NCBI GenBank assembly: GCA_028825345.1
Contig: JAPKAJ010000106.1
Coordinates: 1-7,858 of the forward strand
Reading direction: 5' to 3'
DNA length: 7,858 nucleotides
Source: Arenicellales bacterium
Lineage (GTDB): Bacteria > Pseudomonadota > Gammaproteobacteria > Arenicellales > UBA868
Both the position numbers and the translations under genes were made by a program. Below, one piece after another: positions 1-5,661 of the stretch (the first letter of the stretch is position 1; each line of letters begins with the position of its first letter). The notes beneath the pieces are model-generated. The model searched no databases. It saw only the letters and a list, made by a program, of their open reading frames with translations, and was not told where the DNA came from.

Positions 1-483
1 GGAATTGACGAGATTTCGGTCCGCGCATCGCCACAAACTATTGCTGTCCTTGAGATACTTATTGGACCGCCGGAACTATTTGCGAACGTTATATCCGGGG
101 TAATCTGCCTGGGCCTTTTCGAAGGTGCTTACATTACAGAGATAATCCGAGCAGGAATCCAGTCTATAGACAAAGGGCAAACAGAGGCTGGCCAGTCAAT
201 CGGGCTTACACGATTCCAGACGTTGCGATGGGTAGTCTTTCCTCAGGCAGTCCAACGAGTGATTCCCCCCCTCGCAGGGCAGTTCATTACTCTTATAAAG
301 GACACCTCCATAGTGTCATTGATCTCAATTCAGGAGCTTACCTTTTTAGCCCAAGAAGTCGCCTATTCGACACAATATGTGTTTGAGATCTGGTTGTTTG
401 TTGCGGGAGTCTATTTCTGTATCTGTTATTCCCTCGCACTCTTCTTCGGCAGACTAGAGCGGCGTGCGCAACGTATTTACTAA
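1..483 (+). CDS. Polar amino-acid ABC transporter permease (HisM/GlnP/EhuD type), 5' end cut by window
   Basis: Frame 1 is open from the first base to the TAA at 481-483, giving 160 residues of the C-terminal part of a membrane permease. This family forms the channel of type I importers for polar amino acids and related solutes such as ectoine. The cytoplasmic EAA loop that contacts the ATPase is clear: EAGQSIG at visible residues 62-68, followed by a VVFPQA stretch. The family-typical run QFITLIKDTSIVSLI follows, then a last hydrophobic helix and the basic tail RLERRAQRIY. An ATG at 223 lies inside the EAA region and is not the gene start. An ATPase pseudogene follows after 81 bases and a DoeB/EutE-like deacylase after that, so ectoine-type uptake (EhuD) is a reasonable guess. 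The substrate cannot be read from the permease alone. Family call is firm; substrate is inference. Confidence 0.9.
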   Translation, partial: GIDEISVRASPQTIAVLEILIGPPELFANVISGVICLGLFEGAYITEIIRAGIQSIDKGQTEAGQSIGLTRFQTLRWVVFPQAVQRVIPPLAGQFITLIKDTSIVSLISIQELTFLAQEVAYSTQYVFEIWLFVAGVYFCICYSLALFFGRLERRAQRIY

Positions 484-564
484 AACTAAATAGACAGGCC
501 AAACAATCATAGCGCGACACTAATTTCTATCATTCCGACCTTAGCAGGAGTGCCCTTTGAAAAA

Positions 565-896
565 ATGATCTCTTTAGAGAATGCGTCTAAATACTTTGGT
601 AGCTTCTGTGTGTTGAGCGTTGTGTCTGTGGCCCTTGGGATCTGGAAATTCGACTATGATCCGCTGCATTAATCGGTTTAAGAGGCATGATGAAGGCAGA
701 ATCTGGGTTAACGGGTACCGAACTTACTGAAGACGGGATGACCATGATTGTGGTCACTCACGAGATGGGTTTTGCGAAGCAAGCTGCCAGCAAAGTAATC
801 TTTATGGATCAAGGTGAACTCGTCGAAGCGGTCCCGACCGGACAGTTTTTTCACACCCTATCTGCGATCGGACAAAGCTGGTCTTGTCATAAATAG
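565..896 (+). pseudogene. Degraded ATPase of a polar amino-acid ABC importer (GlnQ/EhuA type)
   Basis: Pieces of one ATP-binding protein lie in order but in different frames. From ATG 565 the frame reads MISLENASKYFGSF and stops at 670-672. In another frame (about 640-708) comes GSGNSTMIRCINRF, a Walker A whose lysine is now asparagine, with the residues before it missing. The first-frame-shifted part continues from about 709 as TELTED, joined directly to MTMIVVTHEMGFA, the family's H-switch region, and then to FMDQGELVE. About 120 residues that normally lie between are absent: Q-loop, LSGGQ signature, Walker B and D-loop. Near 840 the frame shifts again and the tail (FFTPYLRSDKA) reads into the frame of the next gene. 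Intact members have about 240-250 residues; about 110 remain. An AGGAG at 546-550 is a possible old ribosome site. It cannot encode a working ATPase. Several independent lesions argue against a single sequencing error. Confidence 0.88.
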
Positions 897-936
897 TGAC
901 ACATTAATTTCATCTACTCAAATTGGCTCTAAAAAA

Positions 937-1935
937 ATGAGATGCACAATAGACATTAATCAAAATGGCAAAAGAGAGGGTTTCATTCAGCTAAATCACT
1001 CTAATGATAGGCATGCATATGGGGTAATTCCCATCCCCATAGCAGTAATCGCCAATGGTCTCGAACCTACCGTGCTACTTACAGCAGGAAACCATGGAGA
1101 TGAATACGAAGGAGTTATTATCTTAAAGCGCCTCTATGAGGCAATTGCTAGCGAACAGATCAATGGGCGGCTCATTATCCTGCCGGCCTTGAATTTTCCG
1201 GCCGTCCGAGAGTTCAAGAGAGTCTCTCCGCTTGATAATAACAATATGAATCGTATCTTTGGTTCAACTGACTCCCCAGGGCCTACTAGAGAGATTGCTC
1301 GATTCGTTGAAAATGAGCTTATTTCACAAGCTCGCTATGCTATCGATCTTCACTCGGGTGGAACAATGTGTGAATTCCACCCGTGTAGCTACATATATAG
1401 TGGGGGTGATCAACAGTTTGTACAAGAAAAAATATCAGCGGCACACTGTTTCGGAGCAAAATATACAGTTGTGGTAGTGGGTACTTCGGGCTCTTTATCC
1501 GCTGCGTGCGAACGTCAAGGGGTAGTGATGTTATCTGCTGAACTCGGTGGTGGGGCAATTCGCAAAAAGAACATTGAACTAGGCTATCACGGTACCCTCA
1601 ATGCGCTTGCCGGATGGAGTGTATTAGATAGTGAGCCTGCAAAAACGTCGACTGAATTCTTGCTAAGTGGTGCTTCTTCATCTTTTATCATGAGTCCCAT
1701 CGGGGGTGCTTTCGAACCATTAGTAGAGATTGGCCAAACAGTAATGGCAGAGGAAAGGGTTGGACGGGTTTACCCTTTGGAAACGTTTTCTGAACCCATA
1801 ATCCAGATTCAATGCGAGAAGAAGGGCATTGTGATCGGACAACGTAATCAGTCCTTGGTGCAAAGAGGTGATTTTCTTCTGCATACCGGGGAACCAGTAT
1901 CCGAAGCCGGCATACTTGAACAAAGTACCTCGTAG
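937..1935 (+). CDS. doeB: Zinc deacylase of the DoeB/EutE branch (succinylglutamate desuccinylase/aspartoacylase family)
   Basis: This 332-residue protein belongs to the M14-like AstE/AspA family. DoeB removes the acetyl group from N-alpha-acetyl-L-2,4-diaminobutyrate during ectoine breakdown in the cytoplasm. Visible zinc ligands are His53 and Glu56 in GNHGDEYEG and His139 in DLHSGG. NNMNRIF (102-108) fits the substrate-binding NLNR-type motif, and Glu202 in SAELGGG is the expected catalytic glutamate. The N-terminus (TIDIN, GFIQL, IPIPIAVI) and the overall length match DoeB/EutE better than AstE. The C-terminal beta domain (about 250-325) is complete. I chose ATG 937 because it sits just before this conserved start. 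The frame is open back to at least the ATG at 814, but that part is the tail of the ATPase pseudogene. No good Shine-Dalgarno precedes 937, so expression is doubtful. The exact substrate is inferred from family resemblance and the neighbouring importer genes. Confidence 0.8.
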   Translation: MRCTIDINQNGKREGFIQLNHSNDRHAYGVIPIPIAVIANGLEPTVLLTAGNHGDEYEGVIILKRLYEAIASEQINGRLIILPALNFPAVREFKRVSPLDNNNMNRIFGSTDSPGPTREIARFVENELISQARYAIDLHSGGTMCEFHPCSYIYSGGDQQFVQEKISAAHCFGAKYTVVVVGTSGSLSAACERQGVVMLSAELGGGAIRKKNIELGYHGTLNALAGWSVLDSEPAKTSTEFLLSGASSSFIMSPIGGAFEPLVEIGQTVMAEERVGRVYPLETFSEPIIQIQCEKKGIVIGQRNQSLVQRGDFLLHTGEPVSEAGILEQSTS

Positions 1936-2001
1936 GGTTTATCTAAACATTTTTCTGTTGATAACAAGGTGTATAGCAAGGCGAGCAATCCACAAGGCTC
2001 G

Positions 2002-2393
2002 CGCCAGATCACCCGCTACATGATCCGCAATCCGTTTTCACTTAAAGAAGATGGAGTGTAAGGCGAAGTAGGACATGGTTGTCTATTGCACCCGGTGCCA
2101 TGTCACCTTGAAACGTAAACTCCAGATCATGCCAGGGCAGTGGGGCTAAAACTTCTTTTGCAACCTGCCCCGGACCAAGGCGAACATCTGGCACGCTACT
2201 ACGGCTGCTACAGCAACCGCAGCCGGGAGAATCGCAAAGGGTCTGCGTGAAACCACGCCGCGGATGAGATTGAAACTGATGCAACCGGGCAGTTCGCCTG
2301 TGATCCAGGCGCTCCAGATCCCGAGCTGTTCAAAGCTGCTCGCAGTGCCTGAATCCGGACTCACCTACAATACCGAGTACCTGCCGCGCTAAA
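2002..2393 (+). mobile_element. Remnant of an IS91-type (HUH/Y2) transposase, C-terminal half
   Basis: Translated pieces in shifting frames line up in order with the C-terminal half of IS91/IS1294/ISCR-type transposases. Positions 2002-2058 read RQITRYMIRNPFSL, then a stop. Positions 2072-2143 read DMVVYCTR, then LKRKLQIMPGQW. Positions 2143-2247 read LLLQPAPDQGEHLARYYG, then CYSNRSRENRKG, the most typical stretch of the family, and end in TGA. The same frame continues to about 2350 with acidic, proline-rich residues (PGAPDPELFKAARSA) and a TGA where a tryptophan is expected. The final piece, YNTEYLPR, ends at a TAA near 2391. There are at least two frameshifts and three in-frame stops, so it is inactive. 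I found no element ends. The assignment rests on remembered family motifs, with no database comparison. Confidence 0.72.
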
Positions 2394-2419
2394 TAGCGGG
2401 TGCTGGGAACCAGGAACTC

Positions 2420-2440
2420 TTCGAGGTTTGATTCCTCGAA
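2420..2440. repeat. Perfect inverted repeat (7-bp arms, 7-base loop)
   Basis: TTCGAGG at 2420-2426 and CCTCGAA at 2434-2440 are exact reverse complements around the loop TTTGATT. The arm-loop shape recalls a tRNA T-arm, but no other tRNA parts surround it. Neither strand has a T-run after the stem, so it is not a standard Rho-independent terminator. It lies about 27 bases past the end of the IS91-type remnant and could be a residue of that element's end or a regulatory hairpin. Confidence 0.45.
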
Positions 2441-2731
2441 AAAGCACTTCGAGATCCTCCTTTTCCTGAATTATGGTCTCTGGAGGCTAATTCTTTAGAT
2501 TGATCGGATTTGCGACCGAAACTAGAGTGCGTCACAGAGGAAAGCGCCCGTTTAATTGCGGGTCTATTTTCCTAGCGTCTTGTTCTTGACGCGTGTCGCT
2601 CGTCGATAATACTGCAGGAGGCGTTGCGCGTTGTCGCCCAGGTGCTCGCCTGTAACGTGACAAGAGGTAGGCTGGCCTGCAATAGAGTCACTGGTAACGA
2701 TATCATCACAGCGGCTGGCTGTTAAGACATT

Positions 2732-2736
2732 GAGGA
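2732..2736 (+). promoter_or_regulatory. Shine-Dalgarno site deciding the GTG start of the DMT transporter
   Basis: GAGGA ends 8 bases before the GTG at 2745, an ordinary spacing. The upstream in-frame TTG at 2730 has no such site before it, and the site itself would lie inside its reading frame. This favours GTG 2745. Confidence 0.6.
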
Positions 2737-2744
2737 CATCCCGT

Positions 2745-3653
2745 GTGACCGATCTGCCCCTGTTGAAACGCTACCGGTTTTGGGCCGGCAGTATCGCCGC
2801 GCTGGCGTCCGCGATCACGTTCGCATTGAACGTGGTTTTCTCAAGGGTCGCCTATGATTACGGAGCGAATATACATGCGCTGAATCTTATCCGCACGGCG
2901 ACATTTTTGTGCTGTCTTGCGGCCGTGGTGTTTATGACCGGCTCGCGTGTGAAAATGCCCACGACGGAAATGCTGCGCTGCCTTTTTCTCGGCTTGCTGC
3001 TTTGTGCGGAGATGTATCTGTTGCTGGCATCGATCCTGTTTATTCCGGTTGCGCTGGCGATACTCGTTTTTTACGCCTACCCGCTGATGATTGCTTTATG
3101 GGCGTGTGGCGCCCGGAAAAGTCGGTTCTCGGTCATGATGTTTGCGGCCATGGCGCTGGCTTTCTGCGGACTGGTCATCGCGTTCACTGGCGATGATTTG
3201 TTGTCCGCTGGCTGGCAGGGCCAGGTGGGAATCGGACTTGCCGCGTTTGCCGGGGTGTGCCTGGCCGCGTTGCTTGTATTAAGTGAGAAAGTCTTGGAGA
3301 AGCAGAACATTAATGTGATGATGTTCTACATGCTGTTGAGCGCCACGGGTACTGTTCTCGTCATCTCTGTGGCCGTATTAGAACTTCACTGGCCGGAGTC
3401 ATCGAAAGGCTGGTTCGCCCTGACTGGGAGTGCGGGATTTTATGTTGCCGCGACTTTTCTGCTGTTCCGAGCAGTGGATCTGGTCGGGTCGCTGCAGACG
3501 GCCATCATCGACAACACCTCCCCGATCTGGGCGATGATTCTGGGGGTCATCGTGCTGGGGCAGTGGCTCAATGTTCGCCAGGTGACGGGTGCGGTGATTA
3601 CGGTGGTTGCCGTTATGCTTTTACAATGGTTGCGGCGTCCAAAGCCCATTTGA
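2745..3653 (+). CDS. EamA/DMT-superfamily inner-membrane transporter
   Basis: The 302-residue protein is almost wholly hydrophobic, with about ten predicted membrane segments in two EamA repeats (roughly residues 13-145 and 160-295), the usual size and layout of RhaT/EamA-type exporters of metabolites or amino acids. Family marks are YAYPLMIALW in the first repeat and NTSPIWAMILGVIVLGQWL in the second; the usual glutamate of the GEWL-type motif is glutamine here. The basic end RRPKPI fits a cytoplasmic C-terminus. I start at GTG 2745 because GAGGA lies 8 bases upstream; TTG 2730 would add five residues. The gene stands alone: an IS91-type remnant and a gene-free stretch precede it and a long gene-poor stretch follows. 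Its GC-rich base use resembles the tesA-ybbAP side rather than the left end. The substrate is unknown. Confidence 0.87.
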   Translation: MTDLPLLKRYRFWAGSIAALASAITFALNVVFSRVAYDYGANIHALNLIRTATFLCCLAAVVFMTGSRVKMPTTEMLRCLFLGLLLCAEMYLLLASILFIPVALAILVFYAYPLMIALWACGARKSRFSVMMFAAMALAFCGLVIAFTGDDLLSAGWQGQVGIGLAAFAGVCLAALLVLSEKVLEKQNINVMMFYMLLSATGTVLVISVAVLELHWPESSKGWFALTGSAGFYVAATFLLFRAVDLVGSLQTAIIDNTSPIWAMILGVIVLGQWLNVRQVTGAVITVVAVMLLQWLRRPKPI

Positions 3654-3698
3654 GCAGGGGAGGTGAGTGCACGTTCTTTCACATTGATCAGCTTCGAG

Positions 3699-3713
3699 CG
3701 CCCAGCTCGGGCG
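3699..3713 (+). terminator. Weak hairpin after the DMT gene, possible terminator
   Basis: CGCCC at 3699-3703 and GGGCG at 3709-3713 form a 5-bp GC-only stem with a 5-base loop, 45 bases past the transporter stop. Only a broken T-rich run (TTGTTCTT, near 3720) follows, and not directly. It may end transcription, but it lacks a proper T-tract. Confidence 0.25.
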
Positions 3714-3989
3714 TGTCGCCTTGTTCTTACCGGTTTTAGCCTGGGTTCGCCAAGCTGCCATCAGTGCGCGATAGCGGTAGTGCGGCATTTCTGTTACTGC
3801 CATCTATGACAGCATGGCACAACACCAGAACATCTTTTTCAGATAAGTGCCTGAGTAGTTCGCCTGGCATGTGACAGGAGACATAGGCGAGCAGAAACGA
3901 GTCGGGCATCTGATGCATGGCGGCATGATGCCAGAGCGCGTGTCTTAGAGTGTGAGCCCGCGGTGCCGACGTTCTGCCCACTGAGGGTA

Positions 3990-4157
3990 TTAGTAATGGT
4001 TGGCGGCGAACGTCCTGGCGATGGCGGAGTGCTTGAGCATTGCCACGCTGTTTCTTTCAATAGTGGAAAATTGTTGAGCTGAAATTTCCGCTAGCTGTGC
4101 AAAGACCGTAAGCACTGGAACGTAAATTGCCGGGCCCCAACCGGCCAGCATGTTCAT
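3990..4157 (-). CDS. Possible small hypothetical protein, 55 residues, or a gene scrap
   Basis: From the minus-strand ATG at 4157-4155 the frame runs 55 codons to TAA at 3992-3990. The frame is open upstream only for a few codons, to a TAG. The product looks protein-like: a hydrophobic start (MLAGWGPAIYVPVLTVFAQL), then an amphipathic helix-like part (AEISAQQFSTIERN) and a basic end. The helix part vaguely resembles phasins (polyester-granule proteins), but this is too weak for a call. No Shine-Dalgarno lies before the ATG. It is more likely the end of a decayed gene than a live small gene. Confidence 0.2.
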   Translation of the reverse strand: MNMLAGWGPAIYVPVLTVFAQLAEISAQQFSTIERNSVAMLKHSAIARTFAANHY

Positions 4158-4376
4158 GTAGATGTTGGCGGTACTGAGCTATCTACCCGGGGAAAAGTCC
4201 CGCCTATCTGGCCAAGAGATCGGTCGATAAATGCCACGTTAATGACCGTTTTCCGCGCAGCAACAGGGTCTTAAGCCTAGCGCTCCCGTTGATGACCAGC
4301 CAGACCGGCAGCATCGGATGCCCACAAGCAAATGGGCCTTACAGGTGGCGCTCTCACCGGTACGGAGCGTACGGCT

Positions 4377-4991
4377 TTATGCCGCGTCCTGGCCCAATAA
4401 TGGCTGCAGAACCCGCCAGATGTTATCCAGGATCAATGGTTGGGCGAGTGCAGAGGGGTGGAGGCCATCATTTAGCATCAGCTCGGGTTTGTCGTAGACA
4501 CCCTCTAGGATAAACGGTAAAAAGCGCAGGTCGTAGCGCTCGGTCAGATCGGTGTAAACATCCTGGAACTGACGAGTGTAAAGAGCCCCATAGTTCGGGG
4601 GAAGCAGCACGCCGGCCACAACCACTCGGGCGCCAGTCGCAAGGGTTCTGCGGATGATGTTATCGAGGTTATCGCGGATCGTGGCGATGGGTGATCCCCG
4701 TAGGCCGTCATTGGCACCGAGCTCGATGATCAAGATGCCCGGTTGCCAGGTAGCGAGCAGGTCTTTCAGTCGGTTCCGGCCGCCGCCGACGGTCTCTCCG
4801 CTGATGCTGGCATTAATCACTTGTTGTGGATAGCCCATTTGCGATAATCGTGCCTTCAGCAGCTCGGGCCAGCTATCTGCCAGAGCGATTCCGTAACCGG
4901 CACTGAGACTGTCACCGAGAATTAGAATGTTCCCCGCGACGACTTTCGTGGGCAGCAGTACGAACAACAACACTAGGACCAGTCGAATCAT
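4377..4991 (-). CDS. tesA: TesA: periplasmic SGNH-fold thioesterase I / lysophospholipase L1 / arylesterase
   Basis: The 204-residue protein is a secreted SGNH hydrolase that cleaves acyl thioesters and ester bonds of lysophospholipids and aryl esters. A signal peptide (residues 1-19: MIR, then a hydrophobic run ending KVVA, likely cut before Gly20) sends it to the periplasm. All four SGNH blocks are present: GDSLSAGYG with nucleophile Ser28, SGETVGGG with Gly65, GANDGLRG with Asn94, and DGLHPSALAQ with Asp175 and His178. PPNYG and FLPFILEGVY also match E. coli TesA, as does the length. ATG 4991-4989 is chosen because the signal peptide begins there; the frame is open upstream to 5135, but that part is the shadow of ybbA. 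The start shares bases with the ybbA start, so promoter and ribosome site must lie inside ybbA. No strong Shine-Dalgarno is seen. Confidence 0.95.
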   Translation of the reverse strand: MIRLVLVLLFVLLPTKVVAGNILILGDSLSAGYGIALADSWPELLKARLSQMGYPQQVINASISGETVGGGRNRLKDLLATWQPGILIIELGANDGLRGSPIATIRDNLDNIIRRTLATGARVVVAGVLLPPNYGALYTRQFQDVYTDLTERYDLRFLPFILEGVYDKPELMLNDGLHPSALAQPLILDNIWRVLQPLLGQDAA

Positions 4992-4992
4992 G
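4989..4992. promoter_or_regulatory. Overlapping divergent start codons of tesA and ybbA (CATG)
   Basis: The palindrome CATG holds both starts: the minus-strand ATG of tesA (4991-4989) and the plus-strand ATG of ybbA (4990-4992). No intergenic space remains, so each gene's leader and promoter must lie within the other's coding sequence. On the plus strand AGGA at 4975-4978 ends 11 bases before the ybbA ATG, a usable but long spacing, and lies inside the tesA signal-peptide codons. Confidence 0.75.
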
Positions 4993-5661
4993 GAGCCAAT
5001 TGTTACAGCCAACAATCTGTCCTGGCAAGTGAAAACAGCGAACGGAGAGCTGACCATACTCGATGACATTGAGCTGAGCGTCATGCCGGGTGATGCAGTG
5101 GCGATCACGGGGCCATCGGGTTCCGGTAAATCCACCCTGCTGGGGCTGCTCGCCGGTCTTGAGGATCCAAGCCGTGGTTCTATCCGATTGTTGGGTCATG
5201 AGCTCAGCGAATTGAACCAGGATGAAAAGGCGGCACTTCGGGCGGGCAATGTGGGTTTCGTCTTCCAGACCTTTTACCTGCTGAACGGACTGACCGCGAT
5301 AGAGAATGTTGAGATCGCCCTGGAACTCGCAGGCCGCGATTACCAGCGGGAAGCTGCGGGTGAGCTACTGGAGCGAGTCGGATTAGCTGAGCGGATGAAC
5401 CATTATCCGCCGCAACTTTCCGGAGGAGAGCAGCAGCGTGTCGCGCTGGCGAGGGCTTTTGCCGTAAACCCGAAGGTATTGTTTGCTGATGAGCCCACCG
5501 GCAATCTCGATACTGCGAGTAGCGAGCTCGTCGCAGACCTCTTCTTTGATCTTCGCCTTCAGTATGGAAGCGCCCTGTTGCTGGTGACCCACGACAGCAC
5601 GCTTGCTGCGCGCTGCGACCGCATTCTGACTTTAGGTGCCGGGGGGCGACTGCAGTCGTGA
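4990..5661 (+). CDS. ybbA: YbbA: ATP-binding subunit of the YbbA-YbbP ABC complex
   Basis: The 223-residue ATPase has every catalytic element: Walker A GPSGSGKS (41-48), Q-loop Gln93 in FVFQTF, signature LSGGEQQ (143-149), Walker B VLFADEP with Glu168, D-loop NLD (172-174) and switch His201 in VTHD. The sequence GFVFQTFYLLNGLTAIENV and the end AARCDRILTL are typical of YbbA, the MacB/LolD-like class that drives mechanotransmission rather than solute import. It sits on the cytoplasmic face and should pair with YbbP. The start at ATG 4990 gives the usual YbbA N-terminus; an in-frame ATG at 4927 would add 21 residues unlike the family. It diverges from tesA and overlaps the next gene by 4 bases (GTGA), suggesting translational coupling. 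Role in E. coli is poorly defined. Confidence 0.95.
   Translation: MEPIVTANNLSWQVKTANGELTILDDIELSVMPGDAVAITGPSGSGKSTLLGLLAGLEDPSRGSIRLLGHELSELNQDEKAALRAGNVGFVFQTFYLLNGLTAIENVEIALELAGRDYQREAAGELLERVGLAERMNHYPPQLSGGEQQRVALARAFAVNPKVLFADEPTGNLDTASSELVADLFFDLRLQYGSALLLVTHDSTLAARCDRILTLGAGGRLQS

Larger units (their letters stand above)
2394..2744. other. Gene-free stretch upstream of the DMT transporter
   Basis: I see no convincing gene here. It holds the perfect 21-base hairpin at 2420-2440, a second copy of CTTCGAG at 2447-2453, and a weak hairpin with CCCG/CGGG arms near 2548-2565 followed by a T-rich run. A GATAAT at 2605-2610 resembles a -10 box, but TTGACG at 2586-2591 lies only 13 bases away, too close for a standard sigma-70 promoter. 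AGGAGG at 2616-2621 is a good Shine-Dalgarno sequence but leads only into an eight-codon frame. The promoter for the transporter gene should lie here, but I cannot place it. Confidence 0.5.
3654..4376. other. Gene-poor stretch between the DMT transporter and tesA
   Basis: No protein family is recognisable on either strand over about 720 bases. Protein-like pieces on the minus strand include an ORF at 3736-3981 (81 codons; contains DSFLLAYVSCHMPGELL and SEKDVLVLCHAVIDG), the 55-codon ORF at 3990-4157, and a frame near 4200-4310 (MLPVWLVINGSARLK). These could be scraps of decayed genes. A small hairpin, GTACG/CGTAC at 4360-4372, sits just past the tesA stop without a following T-run. Confidence 0.4.

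Noticed and set aside
2042..2364. Minus-strand frames of 72-80 codons across the IS91-type remnant
   Set aside because: They have composition unlike real proteins, while the plus strand shows ordered transposase motifs in pieces.
2422..2438. T-arm-like hairpin with loop TTTGATT, as part of a tRNA gene
   Set aside because: No matching acceptor, D-arm or anticodon arm precedes it, no CCA follows, and the loop deviates from the TTCRANY consensus.
2586..2610. Sigma-70 promoter TTGACG / GATAAT before the DMT gene
   Set aside because: The gap between the boxes is only 13 bases instead of about 17; no better -35 fits the GATAAT.
2616..2660. AGGAGG followed by TTG as the start of a small gene
   Set aside because: The frame closes after eight codons.
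4994..5025. Minus-strand promoter for tesA (TTGCCA at about 5020-5025 with AACAAT nearby)
   Set aside because: The -10 match is weak and the transcript would begin almost at the ATG; not better than chance matches.
4992..5135. N-terminal extension of tesA by 48 residues
   Set aside because: The extra part is antisense to ybbA and would bury the signal peptide; MIRLVLVLL is a clear secretory start.
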